Of a DNA stretch of 64,000 nucleotides, positions 26,466 through 37,000 are shown piece after piece. A program made the translations under genes and the position numbers. Source of the stretch: Streptosporangium subroseum (GTDB lineage: Bacteria; Actinomycetota; Actinomycetes; Streptosporangiales; Streptosporangiaceae); contig NZ_FZOD01000001.1 in NCBI RefSeq assembly GCF_900188345.1, positions 248,001 to 312,000 of the forward strand, in the 5' to 3' direction. Positions within the stretch are counted from its first letter, which is position 1; each line of letters starts with the position of its first letter. A model generated the notes under the pieces. The model was not told the DNA's origin. It ran no database searches and saw only the letters and a program-made list of their open reading frames with translations.

Positions 26466-29204
26466 TCAGTCGGGCAGCGCCTGGGTGAGCTGCCGCCGGG
26501 AGGTGACGTCGAGCTTGCGGAAGATCTTTCGCAGGTGGTAGTCGACGGTGCTCGCACTGATGAACAGGTAGGCGGCGATCTCGGCGTTGGTTGCGCCGCC
26601 CTTGGCCAGGCGGGCGATCGTGCTCTCCTGCGGGGTGAGGCCGGTCGCCGTCTCGGCCGAGCGGCTGCGGGCGTTCTCGCCGGTGGCCAGGAGTTCCTGC
26701 CGCGCCCGCGCGGCGAATCCGGCGGCGTCCATGTCCTCGAACAGTGCCGCGGCGGTGCGCAGCTGCTCGCGGGCGTCGCGGCGTCGTTTCTGCCGGCGCA
26801 GCCATTCGCCGTAGAGCAGGTGGGCGCGGGCGAGGTCGGAGCGGGCCCGGGTCGGAGTGAGGATGTCGATCGCCCGGCGGTAGAGGGGTTCGGCGTGGTT
26901 GGCGTGCGCGAGGATCGCCTCCGAACGCGCCAGCAGGCCGAGCGCCCAGGGGGCGCCACTCGCGGTGGCCCGAGCCGTCAGGGTGCGCAGGGCGGCGGCC
27001 GCCAGCACCCGGTCGCCGGAGCGGACGGCCGCCTCGACGAGTTCGGGCAGCAGCCGGGAGTGCACGCCCAGTGTGTCGGTGTCCACCAGGTGGTGGGCGA
27101 TCGCACAGGCGTCGGCGTAGCCGCCCCTGCCGATGGCGAGAATGACGAGGCCGATGCGGGCGATCGACTCCACCGCGCCGGAGCCGAGCGCCGACGCCGC
27201 CTCCATCGAGCGGCGCAGCGTCTCTTCGAGCTTGTCATCGCCGGCGTGCCAGGCGAGCAGCTCGGGGTGACGGTAGATCTCCCACGTGTCCGAGGTCGCA
27301 CCGATCGCCGAGCGGATCTGGTGGCCCTCGACCAGGTAGGCGTCGGCGGCGGCCAGGTTGCCGAGGATGGTCTCGTGCATCGACGCGCAGTACAGGGCGG
27401 TGTCCAGATGCCACAGCGAACCGGTCCTGCGGGCGACGTCTGCGGCCCGCCGGATGACGGCGCTCTGCGACTCGTCATCCCAGGTGATCGTGGAGAATGT
27501 GACGCATAGCTGGTATCTCCGCAGGACGTCCTCGTCGGAGGTGTCCGGGTCCAGCAGCACGTCGATCGCCCGCCGCAGGTGCGGGACCGCCCGCTCGTAG
27601 CCGCCGGAGACGAGCGCGGCGAAACCGTGCAGCACAAGGTCCGGCGGGGCCGGTGAGCGAGCGGGCGTCAGGGCGGCCTCGGCGGTCCGGGCGATCTCGG
27701 CGGGCGTCGTGTCACGAATGAGGTTCCCGGCGAGAACTGTGTAGGACGCGGCGTCCAGCAACGCGTCGCGGGCCAGCTCCGGCGACTCCTCTCCGAAGGC
27801 CACCGCGGCCGCCAGGCAGAGGGCGGGAGCCTGGGCGAAGGACTCTGAGGTGCCCAGCGCGATGAGGGCTCCAGATCGCACCGTCAGTGCCCTGCCCCGG
27901 CCGATGTCGTCGATCACCTCGATGTCGATGGCCTCCAGCAGCGTCTGGGCCTGCAGCGGCGCCCCGGCGATGAAGGCCGCCTCGGCCGCCGCCAGAAGCC
28001 GTCCCGCCCGGCCGGAGCCCTCCGGCGTCAGCTCCGCGGCGCGTGCCAGGAAGGTGGCACGCGCCGCGTACCCACCCCGGCCCGCCGCCCGCTCCGCCGA
28101 GCGCTCAAGCTCGACGGCGACGGACTCATCCGGGCCGATCGAGGCGGCCGCCAGATGCCAGGCCCGCCGATCGGCGTCATCGGGCCGCGAGGTGACCACC
28201 GCCAGCGCGCCGTGCGCACGACGCCGCTCCACGCTGGTGACCCCGCCGTACACCGCCGAGCGCACCAGCGGATGACGGAACTCCGCGTCCGCCCGCATCA
28301 CCAGTAACCGCGCCGCCTCCGCCGGCCCCGTCGCATCCGGCCCGACCCCCAGAAGCGCGGCCGCCTCGGTGATGTAGCCGACGTCACCGACCGGTTCGGC
28401 CGCCGCCAGCAGCAGCCAGGTCTGCGTCGCCCGCGGCAACTCCCGCACCTGAGCCAGGTAGTGGCCCTCCAGACGGCCGCCGATCGGCAACGGCGCGGGC
28501 AGCGCGATGCCGCCCATGAGCTGGTCGGTGGAGAGCTCCTGCCCCAGATCGGTCAGCGCGAGCGGGTTGCCGGCGGTCGCGGCCACGATGTGCGCGGCGA
28601 TCCGTGTGTCCAGCGGCCCGTCCACCACCGAGCGCAGCAACTCCAGGGCGGGCCGCTCCTCCAGACCCGTCACCTGTACCACCGGCAGACCCTCCAGGCC
28701 GGTGAAGCCTCCGCGCACCGCGAACACCAGGCCGATCCCCTCGGCGTGCATCCGCCGGCCGATGAAGGCCAGCACGTTGACCGACTCGCGATCCAGCCAC
28801 TGCGCGTCATCCACGCAGCACAGCACAGGACCCCGCTCGGCCACCTCCGCCAGCAGGCTCAACGCCGCCAGCCCGACCAGGAAACGGTCGGCGGGCGGTC
28901 CCTCGGCCAGCCCGCAGGCCACGGACAGGGCCGCGTGCTGAGAGGAGGAGAGCCGGGTCGGGCCCTTCAGGAACGGAATGAGCAGCCGGTGCAGGGCCGC
29001 GAACGGAAAGTCCGACTCCGCCTCGATCCCGGCCACCCTGATAACCCGCGTCTCCGCCGCCGAGCCCGCGACATAGTCCAGAAGCGCCGTCTTGCCGATG
29101 CCGGCATCACCCTGGAACACCACCACGCCGCTCAGACCTTGACGCGTTGACTCAACAAGGGCATCGAGCGCCTCGCGCTCCTTGTCGCGGCCCCACAGGA
29201 CCAT
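26466..29204 (-). CDS. Large LuxR-family (LAL/MalT-type) ATPase regulator
   Basis: 912 residues. The N-terminal ATPase has Walker [12 protein letters not shown] (about residue 33) and Walker B-like [13 protein letters not shown] long helical, TPR-like middle follows. The C-terminal LuxR helix-turn-helix is [20 protein letters not shown] to the [11 protein letters not shown] recognition helix. LAL regulators bind ATP and an inducer and activate nearby operons. The ATG at 29204 is eight bases after GGAGAGG. The four downstream hydrolase genes on the same strand are its likely targets. Confidence 0.88.
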   Translation of the reverse strand: MVLWGRDKEREALDALVESTRQGLSGVVVFQGDAGIGKTALLDYVAGSAAETRVIRVAGIEAESDFPFAALHRLLIPFLKGPTRLSSSQHAALSVACGLAEGPPADRFLVGLAALSLLAEVAERGPVLCCVDDAQWLDRESVNVLAFIGRRMHAEGIGLVFAVRGGFTGLEGLPVVQVTGLEERPALELLRSVVDGPLDTRIAAHIVAATAGNPLALTDLGQELSTDQLMGGIALPAPLPIGGRLEGHYLAQVRELPRATQTWLLLAAAEPVGDVGYITEAAALLGVGPDATGPAEAARLLVMRADAEFRHPLVRSAVYGGVTSVERRRAHGALAVVTSRPDDADRRAWHLAAASIGPDESVAVELERSAERAAGRGGYAARATFLARAAELTPEGSGRAGRLLAAAEAAFIAGAPLQAQTLLEAIDIEVIDDIGRGRALTVRSGALIALGTSESFAQAPALCLAAAVAFGEESPELARDALLDAASYTVLAGNLIRDTTPAEIARTAEAALTPARSPAPPDLVLHGFAALVSGGYERAVPHLRRAIDVLLDPDTSDEDVLRRYQLCVTFSTITWDDESQSAVIRRAADVARRTGSLWHLDTALYCASMHETILGNLAAADAYLVEGHQIRSAIGATSDTWEIYRHPELLAWHAGDDKLEETLRRSMEAASALGSGAVESIARIGLVILAIGRGGYADACAIAHHLVDTDTLGVHSRLLPELVEAAVRSGDRVLAAAALRTLTARATASGAPWALGLLARSEAILAHANHAEPLYRRAIDILTPTRARSDLARAHLLYGEWLRRQKRRRDAREQLRTAAALFEDMDAAGFAARARQELLATGENARSRSAETATGLTPQESTIARLAKGGATNAEIAAYLFISASTVDYHLRKIFRKLDVTSRRQLTQALPD

Positions 29205-29617
29205 GACGCACACCTCTCCGGAGCTGTCTGGTCTTTCCCGATGCGAAGGGTTCTGCGCCCACGAACGGCGCTGACTCCAGTCCTGGAATCAGCGCCGCCA
29301 CGATCTTGATTTATTGAACCAGCCCAGACATTCCACAGTCCAGCGCTTGACCACGTTCGCGTCTGGGCAGGCGCACCCGGCCGACCTGGACAGGTGCGGC
29401 CGCAGGAGTCCGTCGACGGCCTCTTCCGTCACCGCCCCCTCAGTCCGCGGTCCGTTCCACGGGGATCCACTTCGATCACCACGCTAGGCGGGGCCCACCC
29501 CGCCGGACCCGACTTTTCTTGCCCGGCGCGATCGGGTACGGCGGACGTCACCGCTCCTCCTCGCGCTCCTCGCTCCCGAGGAGGGATCCGGCCAGCGGCA
29601 TCAGCCGGGAGCGACGA
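29205..29617. other. Promoter region of the LuxR gene
   Basis: About 410 bp without a gene. The part next to the LuxR start has an AT-richer patch around 29300-29335 and a 14-bp inverted repeat (29267-29296). The left-hand part is GC-rich with nothing recognisable. Confidence 0.5.
29267..29296. promoter_or_regulatory. Inverted repeat upstream of the LuxR-type gene
   Basis: GGCGCTGACTCCAG (29267-29280) and CTGGAATCAGCGCC (29283-29296) form a 14-bp dyad with one mismatch, 63-93 bp upstream of the regulator's start. It may be an autoregulatory operator or a leader hairpin. Confidence 0.5.
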
Positions 29618-30250
29618 CTATCCGGCACCGAGCAGGGACTCCATCTGGCCGATCTCCTTGTTCTGCGAGGCGATGATGGCCTCGGCCAGGTCCTTGGCGG
29701 GCGGGTAGGAGCCGGTGGACCTCTCGGTCCCGGCCATCGCGACCGCGCCCCGATGGTGGGTGATCATCATCTGCAGAAACATGGTGTCGAAGGTTTTCCC
29801 GGAGGCCTTCGACAGCCGGTCCATCTCCTCGGCGCTCATCATCCCGGGCATCTCGTGGCCGGGATGATCCATCTTTGGCACGTCTCCGGGCACCCGCTCG
29901 CCCCAGGACCTCAGCCACCCGGACATCGTCCCGATCTCCGGGCCCTGCTCTGCCTTGATCCTGGTCGCCAGGGCCTTGACCTCCGGTGAGAACGCCCGGC
30001 CCGCGGCGAGCTCGGCCATCGCCACCGCCTGCCGGTGGTGCGGAATCATCTGCTGGGCGAAGGACACATCGGCGGCGTTGTGCGCGGATGAGGAGGGCGG
30101 AGGCGTGGCCCGCACCGCGACGGCGACGATATCGCCCGATCCCCTGCTCAGAACGGTCTCGCCGCCGCAGGCTGCGAGGACCGCCGCGGCGGTGACGGCG
30201 GCGGCTGCCGCAATGGCGGCGCTGCGAGTGCGGGAGCGATGTGTGGTCAT
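29618..30250 (-). CDS. DUF305 lipoprotein
   Basis: 210 residues. A signal peptide ends in a LAAC lipobox (Cys about residue 28). The DUF305 domain has two matched histidine motifs, MIPHHRQAV and MITHHRGAV, characteristic of this ferritin-like family, which is linked to copper and other metals. The Met-rich HPGHEMPGMM insertion between them is also consistent with copper. The ATG at 30250 follows AGGAGG. It is monocistronic. Confidence 0.88.
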   Translation of the reverse strand: MTTHRSRTRSAAIAAAAAVTAAAVLAACGGETVLSRGSGDIVAVAVRATPPPSSSAHNAADVSFAQQMIPHHRQAVAMAELAAGRAFSPEVKALATRIKAEQGPEIGTMSGWLRSWGERVPGDVPKMDHPGHEMPGMMSAEEMDRLSKASGKTFDTMFLQMMITHHRGAVAMAGTERSTGSYPPAKDLAEAIIASQNKEIGQMESLLGAG

Positions 30251-30640
30251 GATCGTGCCTCCTGCCCGACAGGAATGTGAACGTTGCCGCGGCCGGCGAA
30301 CGGCCACAGGGTCGGCGTGCCCGTACACGCGGCAGCCGTGGTTCGCTCAACGACGGCGCCCTGCCGCCCGGCGTCGCACCGGGCACCTGCCGGGCCGACG
30401 GCCCGGTCGCAGCCGCATGCCCACCCCGTGAGGTGCGGCGATGCGCCGTGGCAGACTCCCCCTCAATCCCAGGATAGGGAGCCCTGGCCGAGAGCCCGGC
30501 AGACGGCCCGGCATCGAGCGCGTGAGCCTGATCCCCCACCGGCTCATGCGCCCAGGGGATCATGGCCTCCCCCACGGCCGGCATGCGATCCGGTAGAGGT
30601 TGAATGGGAACCCAAGCAGAGACACACGAGAGGGCAGATC
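30251..30640. other. Divergent intergenic region, DUF305 to cupin
   Basis: 390 bp of GC-rich sequence. It must carry both promoters but I see no clear -35/-10 pair, repeat or gene in it. Confidence 0.4.
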
Positions 30641-31129
30641 ATGACATATCCGGATCCGGTCTACTTCGGTGACAAGGGCGAGATCAACGCGACCTACCGC
30701 CCTGCGGCCCACGAGCCCGAGCTGACCTACCGGTCCGGCAACACGGTGCACTACCTGGCCACGGGAGCCTCCACCAACGGCCGGTTCGGCCTCTACCGCT
30801 GGGAAATGGGGCCGGAGCCGAGCGGACCCGACCAGCACTTCCACCGGTCGATCTCCGAGTCGTTTTTCACCCTCACTGGAACCATACGGATCTACGACGG
30901 CAACCGCTGGATCGACACCAAACCGGGTGACTTCGTGCACGTCCCCGAAGGCGGCATCCATGCCTTCCGCAACGAGTCGGGCGAACCCGCGTCGATGCTG
31001 CTGCACTTCGCCCCGGGCGCTCCTCGCGAAGGATATTTCGAGGGCTTGGCGGAGTTCGCCGTCTCCGGCCGCCCCAGCGACGAGGAGCTGGCGGCCTTCT
31101 ACTTCCGCCACGACACCTTCTGGCTCTGA
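30641..31129 (+). CDS. Cupin-domain protein
   Basis: 162 residues. A single conserved double-stranded beta-helix has the cupin motif 1 HFHRSISESFFTLTGTIRIY (metal ligands His, His, Glu) and motif 2 PGDFVHVPEGGIHAFRNES (final His). The ATG at 30641 was chosen because family-like sequence starts there; the ribosome site is GAGAGGGC. Small cupins of this sort are isomerases, dioxygenases or binding proteins; the substrate is unknown. Confidence 0.85.
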   Translation: MTYPDPVYFGDKGEINATYRPAAHEPELTYRSGNTVHYLATGASTNGRFGLYRWEMGPEPSGPDQHFHRSISESFFTLTGTIRIYDGNRWIDTKPGDFVHVPEGGIHAFRNESGEPASMLLHFAPGAPREGYFEGLAEFAVSGRPSDEELAAFYFRHDTFWL

Positions 31130-31420
31130 CCGGCCGATCCGGCACCGTTCCACGGACACGATCTTGTCGGTGGAACGGGGCTGAGGGATGTCCGACGGGC
31201 CGGCCGGCTGACACACCGTTGACCCGTACGGTCCCGATGAGCGAGGTCGCCAGGACACGTGGGCTCGCCCCCGCCTCCCCCAGGTGGGTCATCCGGGTGG
31301 GTCAGCGCCGAATGCCGGAATCATGCAGGTCCGTCGCCCCGGCTCACCGTCGCAGGCGCCGTACGGTCTCCTCGGCACCCAGGGCGTGGGCGACGGCAGT
31401 GAGGTCAGGGCTGCGGGTGG

Positions 31421-31576
31421 GGCGTAGTCGATGCGGGGAAAGCCCAGCGTGTCGAACAGTTACAGGTGCAGCGGAACCGAGGAGATCCACTCGTCGCCAC
31501 AGATGACGATGGTGACACCCATGAGGTGGTCGTCGACAGCGTGGGCGAAGTGGTAGGTGGGCAGTCGCGGGCAGAT
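31421..31576 (-). pseudogene. Glutamyl-tRNA synthetase (gltX) remnant
   Basis: 52 codons on the minus strand read [18 protein letters not shown], then [15 protein letters not shown], an in-frame TAA (31460-31462), and LFDTLGFPRIDYA. This is the conserved catalytic block of class I Glu/Gln-tRNA synthetases (normally HLQLFEALGF, so the stop replaces a Gln codon). The rest of the roughly 480-residue enzyme, including HIGH and KMSKS, is missing. Confidence 0.8.
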
Positions 31577-31750
31577 GACATGCGGGGACGGGCAGGGCTC
31601 GCCGGTGGCGAGCCCTGCGGCCGGAAGCGGTTCGCAGGCGGCACCGCGGTGCTCCGGCCGTCGCGCCAGTTTAGTTGGGCGCGATCACACCGACAGTGAT
31701 TTATCGTCCAGCGCAGGCAAGGGTAGGCGTGCCCGGGCTCAATGAGGCCA

Positions 31751-31780
31751 TGCGCCTGCGCCTGCGCCTGCGCCTGCGCC
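31751..31780. repeat. (TGCGCC)5 hexanucleotide repeat
   Basis: Five perfect tandem copies of TGCGCC lie in non-coding DNA about 60 bp from the end of the FtsX-like gene. Confidence 0.9.
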
Positions 31781-31842
31781 AGTAAGGCTACGCGGCGAGC
31801 CGCAAGGCAGTGGGGATGGGCGAGAGTTCGCGCCTTCGCCTG

Positions 31843-32679
31843 TCACCCGACCAAGTTCGCCGATTCGACGCCGGGCATGGCGAGCACCGCCCGGCCCGCC
31901 GACCGGGCCTTGGCCGGATCATCCAACCGCACGTAGAGCCTCTCGGGGACATCGTTAATCGTCAGGTAATACTCAGGGTCATAGTGCCGGCTCAGTCGCA
32001 GCCCGAATGCCCGGTCCTGGAGGAACACCTTCTTCACCCCGCTCTGCTCCCGCAACCGCGCCACGACCGCGTTACGCTGCGCCTCGCTGCCGACGCCGTT
32101 TCGGCACGCTGGGGAGAGACGGCTGAGCCCGCACATGCTCACCTGGAGATCTGCTCTGCCCTTCCAGAAATTCCCGCCAAGATTGTAAACACTCGCGATG
32201 CCCGGCTTTCCGGCGAGCTGCCGCTCGACCACCGCAAAGTCCTCCGTATGACGGAGCTGGCCTTCGATCACGGTAGGCCAGATCTCATCCCCGTTCTTCA
32301 GCAGTTCCTCCCCTGCGAGCGAGATTCCACTGAACCGGGCCAGACGCTCCTCATGCGTCACCACGCTGGACGACGCCACCTCGGGGATCCCGCGAACGAG
32401 TTCGGCCACCTGCTCAATCGTGCCCGCCGGACAATTTGAATTCTTCTTCAGGCAGAACTCGACACTAAAACCGACCGCGGGCGGGAGCGCCACGTCCGGC
32501 GGCGGGGAGGGCAGCAGCGACTGCCGGTGGAGATACCACCCACCGGTGCCGAGCCCGGCGAGAACGACGGCCGTTGCCACCGCGATCGAAAGCACCCACC
32601 GGTGTGCGGCGACCCAGGCCTGCAACCAGGGCTCGCGCCCTTCACCGAAGGACAGTTCGTCAAACTTCTCATATGACAT
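31843..32679 (-). CDS. FtsX extracellular-domain protein with one membrane anchor
   Basis: 278 residues. A short cytoplasmic N-terminus and a single transmembrane helix (WVLSIAVATAVVLAGLGTGGWYL, about residues 28-50, quoted in part) precede an extracellular region with two FtsX-ectodomain-like repeats. The first covers FSVEFCLKKNSNC to ASVYNLGG and the second ISMCG-like to ESANLVG. Full FtsX has four membrane helices and partners FtsE; here the permease core is missing, so it may only bind cell-wall hydrolases. The start at 32679 has a weak ribosome site. Annotated relatives are called permease-like cell division protein FtsX. Confidence 0.75.
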   Translation of the reverse strand: MSYEKFDELSFGEGREPWLQAWVAAHRWVLSIAVATAVVLAGLGTGGWYLHRQSLLPSPPPDVALPPAVGFSVEFCLKKNSNCPAGTIEQVAELVRGIPEVASSSVVTHEERLARFSGISLAGEELLKNGDEIWPTVIEGQLRHTEDFAVVERQLAGKPGIASVYNLGGNFWKGRADLQVSMCGLSRLSPACRNGVGSEAQRNAVVARLREQSGVKKVFLQDRAFGLRLSRHYDPEYYLTINDVPERLYVRLDDPAKARSAGRAVLAMPGVESANLVG

Positions 32680-33093
32680 GAAATGACTATCGCGATCATG
32701 CCCAACACGGGTCAAGTCACCGTCCCCACACATGCTGACCCGCTGATTTCCCACCTCGCTGCGCGCGCCGTGGCTTCAGGATCTCCCGGCCATCTCGCGC
32801 ATGTGTTCTCCGGTTCCCGCCCGTGCGGAGACGCCGACGCGGCGCCCACGACGTTCAGCAGTGACAACCCGCGCCACGGCAGGGGAAGCCCCTCCCCTGT
32901 CCGCGCCCAGGCCTGCCCGGCGGGCAAACAGCAGCGGCATCACATGAGACAACACGTCCACGGTGACCCTGGACGGTCGCGCAGGAAAAACGGACTTTCC
33001 CTCATGGACTGTCATTTGGCGGTACATAAAGCTATACGGGAGGACAAATCTCGGGGGCGAGCAAGGATGACCTCCGCCTGGAAAGGATGCTGC
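32680..33093. other. Divergent intergenic region, FtsX-like to hydrolase
   Basis: About 410 bp. The right end (33000-33090) is AT-richer, with GGTACATAAAGCTATACGG, and probably holds the hydrolase promoter. The ORF open across this stretch has no supporting composition. Nothing else is recognised. Confidence 0.4.
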
Positions 33094-33798
33094 ATGGACA
33101 CGGTCACGAACGACCGGCCGGCTCTGCTGTTCGTGCACGGAGCATGGCACGGCTCCTGGTGCTGGGAGAGGCTCCTGCCGGAGCTCACCGACGAAGGATG
33201 GGCGGTTCACACCGTCGACCTGCCGAGCGCGGCCGCGAAAGGCGCCCAGGTCTTCGGCATGTACGACGATGCCCGGGTCATCCGGGAACGCCTGGACGGC
33301 ATCGACGGCCCCGTGGTGATCGTCGCGCATTCGTACGGCGGGATTCCGGTCACTCAGGTGGCCGGCGAGGCGGGCGACGTCTCCCACATCATCTACCTCG
33401 CGGCTCTGCTCCTCGACGAGGGAAATTCCATGGCCCCCGGCGACGCCGAGTTTCCGACGCGGGACGGCGATGTCCTTCTGCCTCCCGACGACTCTCGCCA
33501 CCTCTTCTACGCGGACGTCCCGGTGGAGGAAGCCGACCGTGCCGTCGCCCGTATGCTCCCGCAGAGCGTGCGGTCGTGCACCGAGGTCCTGACCAGGGTG
33601 GCGTGGAAGACCATCCCCTCGACCTACGTGGTCTGTGAGCAGGACAACGTGCTCGCCCCCGCCTTCCAGGAGCAGATGGCCTCCCGCGCCACGACGGTTC
33701 GCCGCCTGCTCACCGGCCACTCCCCGTTCCTGTCCAGCCCGGCGGAAGTGGCGAAACTGATCACCACCGTCATCGCCGAAGCCGCGCCGGCCCGATAG
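33094..33798 (+). CDS. Alpha/beta hydrolase, MenH/salicylate-esterase-like
   Basis: 234 residues. FVHGAWHGSWCWERLLPEL is the hallmark opening of the plant-esterase-like Abhydrolase_6 group. The nucleophile elbow is AHSYGG (Ser about residue 79), the acid is in VCEQDNVLAP and the His in LTGHSPFLSSP. The ATG at 33094 follows AAAGGATG. It has no signal peptide, in contrast to the related secreted hydrolase at 24637. It is convergent with the subtilase. Confidence 0.83.
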   Translation: MDTVTNDRPALLFVHGAWHGSWCWERLLPELTDEGWAVHTVDLPSAAAKGAQVFGMYDDARVIRERLDGIDGPVVIVAHSYGGIPVTQVAGEAGDVSHIIYLAALLLDEGNSMAPGDAEFPTRDGDVLLPPDDSRHLFYADVPVEEADRAVARMLPQSVRSCTEVLTRVAWKTIPSTYVVCEQDNVLAPAFQEQMASRATTVRRLLTGHSPFLSSPAEVAKLITTVIAEAAPAR

Positions 33799-33965
33799 GC
33801 CCCGGCACCGGCGGGCCGGCCCGGGCAGAGCAGGGCAGGATCGTCCGGTACCGCATCCGCACGATCCGGCAGGGTCCGCCGGAGGACTGGGAGGGGAAGC
33901 GGCGATCGCAGGTCACGCCGTGGCGACAGTGCGCATTCTCCCGCCGCGTCTCGACGGTGTGCGCC

Positions 33966-34011
33966 GCTGTCGGAGGCCGGGTTCGACGTCGCGAACCCGG
34001 CCTCCGACAGC
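33966..34011. terminator. 20-bp perfect bidirectional terminator
   Basis: GCTGTCGGAGGCCGGGTTCG (33966-33985) pairs perfectly with 33992-34011 around a 6-nt loop, six bases before the subtilase stop and between convergent genes. Confidence 0.85.
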
Positions 34012-34017
34012 GTGCCG

Positions 34018-37000
34018 TTACTTGGTCGCGTACGCCCGGATCACGGTCATGGTGACCTTGTTCCCGGCCGAGTCGACCACGTGCCCGCGCAGCGACACGT
34101 AGCCGGGCCTGCCCGGGTTCCGGACCACGGCGCTCGACGTGCCGAGAAGTTGGACGACCGGGGCCTTCTGCCAGGTGGCGCCGTCGTCGAACGACACGTC
34201 GACGTCGACCTTGCGCACCTTGCCCGCGGTGGCCTGCCGGGTGAAGGTGATCGGGATCGTCATGACCCGACCGGCCTTCGCGGTGTTGGTGAGGTCGAGG
34301 TCCGGGGCGAAGCCGATCGCGGTGAGCGGCAGGGCCACGCTCGACGCGTTGTGCGCCGAGTCGAACTCCCACACGGTGTCGCGCCGCGTGGACAGCCGCA
34401 GGGAGGGCGCCGCGACGCTGTACTCCAGCCGGTAGCGGGCCCGTCCGGGATCCAGATCGAACCCGGCGTAGGCGCCCTCGCGCTCCCCTACCAGTTTGCC
34501 GTCACGGTAGACGGCGATCCGCCCGCCCACGCCGTCGGCCTCCGCGTACCCGAGGTGACCCTCGGCGTCCGCGTAGCCGCCGAGCCGCAGCAGCAGCTCG
34601 TCCACCCGCCGTTCGACGATCGGATACTCCGGGTACGCCGGGGTCATCGGGAGGCCGAGCACGGCTCCGTTCCAGCGCTCGGTGTCCTTACGGCCGGCGG
34701 CACGGGTTGTCGCCGGCCTGCCCAGCTGAGCCAGGAGCGTGGGGAAGTCCGCCCCCTCGATCCCCTCCTGGACGATCGACTCCCAGGCGGTGTTGCCCAC
34801 GTAGTACTCCGTACGCGTCCCCGGCAGGGGGACGCCCGGCAGCTCGACGCCGACCGGATACTTGATGCCGGGGACGATCGGGGTGTTGCTCCGCCATCCC
34901 ACGCTGCCCGCCGCGTTGACCGTGTTGGCCGCGTACTCGGCGCGGACCGTCGCCAGCTCCTTCTGCTTGACGTGCTCGGTGAAGCCGGTGGTGAACGATC
35001 CGGTGTGGTGCCATCCGGCCTGGTAGGTGTACGGGCTGCCGCCGAAACCGCCCTTGCCGTCCGGCTTGGCGAACAGCGCGCTCACCAGGGTCGTCAACCC
35101 GGACGCCTTTTTTGTCCCCAGGTCCGCGGTGTACAGCGCGCCGGGATCGTCACCGGAGATGCCCGCGATCATGCTGCGGATCTCGCCCGACTGTTCCGCG
35201 GACACCGACACCTCCACCGGTGCCGCGCTTCTCTCCGGCATGGTGACGTCGACGGGACGCGCCTTCCGGCCGTCCATGACGAGGCTCACTCCCTTGGTGA
35301 CCGACAGGTTCGGGTTGGAGATCAGCGTCGACGTGCCGTCGTCGCCGATGGCCAGCGTGGCCGCAAAGTAGGTGCCCATCGGCACGCGGAACGTCGCCTC
35401 CGGCTCCAGCGTGTAGAACGTCTGCTCGGTCCTGTGGTTGGCGATCATCGTGACCGACCCCGCCGCCGGTGCTCCGGCACGGTCGAGCGCGCTCACCTTG
35501 AGGTCCGCGCTCGGCTCCTCCCTGAAGACGCTGAACGGCGTCTGCACGGCGATGCCCTCGGCCGTCGCCGTCAACCGGCCCGAGAAGACGCCGTACGCGC
35601 TCCCCGCGGCATCGAGGTCGGCGCTCAACTCCACCGACGCCTCCCCACCGGCCGGCACGGTCACCGAGGTGGCGCCGAGCGAGAAGAGACCGGACGGGGC
35701 GTCGCCGTTCAGGGCCAGGTTCAGCGTGACCGGCGCGGCGGCCGTGTTGCGGTACGTCACGGTGCGCGCGACGTCCTCGTCACCCTGCGGGAACGCCTGG
35801 AAACCAAGGTTCACCGAGGCGGGCGAGGTGCTGACGGGCTGCTTCAGCGCCCGCACGATGTCCAGCTCGCCGCCGCCCTGGGCGAACACGTCGAAGTCCG
35901 GACTCGGCCTGGCGGAGCCCACCAGCGCCGACTTGCGCTGCTCGGCCGTCCACTGCGGGTGCGCCTGGGTGATGATCGCGGCGGCCCCGGCCACGTGCGG
36001 CGTGGCCATCGACGTGCCGGAGTGCGCGATGTACGGTTCGCCGGGCCCGCCGTCCTCGGTGTACGTGCTGCGGGCGGCGACGATGTCCGTGCCCGGAGCG
36101 GTGATCTCCGGCTTGACGCCGTAGTCGTCGAGGCGCGGGCCGCGACTGGAGTAGTAGTCCACCACACCGGTCTTGGTGACGGCGCCGACCGCCAGGGCCG
36201 CGTCCGCGGACGCCGGGGACCCGATCGACTGCGGGACGCCGTCGTTGCCCGCCGCGATCACGAACAGCGCGCCGTACTCGGCGGTGAGATCGTTGACCGC
36301 CTGCTCCAGCGGGTCGACGCCCGGACTGTCCGGGGCGCCGAGGCTCATGTTGATCACTTTGGCGCCGGACGCGGCGGCCCACTGCATGCCTTCGAGGATC
36401 GACGATTCGGGGCAGGCGCCCTGGCCGAAGTAGTTGAAGCAGACCTTTCCGTCGAGCAGCGTCGCGCCCGGTGCGACGCCCCGGTTCCTGCCGCCGGACG
36501 CCGCTCCGGAGCCGGCGACGGTCGAGGCGACGTGGGTGCCGTGCCCGTTCAGGTCGTGGTCGCCCTCGTAGCCCGTGACGAAGTTCTTCCGTCCCGTGAC
36601 CTTTCCCACGAGATCCGGGTGGGTGTCGTCGATGCCGCTGTCGAGCACCGCGACCGTCGTCCCGGTGCCGTCCAGGCCCTCGGCCCAGGCGACCGGGGCA
36701 CCCGTCCGCGGCACGCTGACGTCGAGCGAGAGGGCGCGCTGGCCGTCCAGCCAGACCTTCCCGGTGGTCAGGGAGGTCCGCAGGGCCGGCCAGTTCTTCG
36801 CGAGGTCGGCGGTCGGCGTCTTGGCCGCGAACCCGTCGACCGCCGCGAGCCGGCGGCCGGCCGTCAGCCCGCGCGTGGCCGAGGAGTCCGACACGATCAG
36901 CGGCAGGTCGGGCAGCCGGTCGTAGTCACCGGCGAGCAGTTCCTCCACGTCGAACAGCCGGCGGTCGAGGCGGTCGGCCCTGAGCAGGGCGATCGCGTCG

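Larger units (their letters stand above)
31130..31842. other. Gene-poor stretch with relics and a microsatellite
   Basis: About 710 bp between the cupin and the FtsX-like gene. It contains a glutamyl-tRNA synthetase remnant (31421-31576), a second minus-strand fragment (31344-31409, reading DLTAVAHALGAEETVRRLRR then stop) of unknown origin, and a hexanucleotide repeat (31751-31780). No intact gene is present. Confidence 0.6.

Noticed and set aside
31466..31699. Small plus-strand frame in the gene-poor stretch
   Set aside because: The opposite strand there carries recognisable glutamyl-tRNA synthetase residues; the plus frame is a shadow of this relic.
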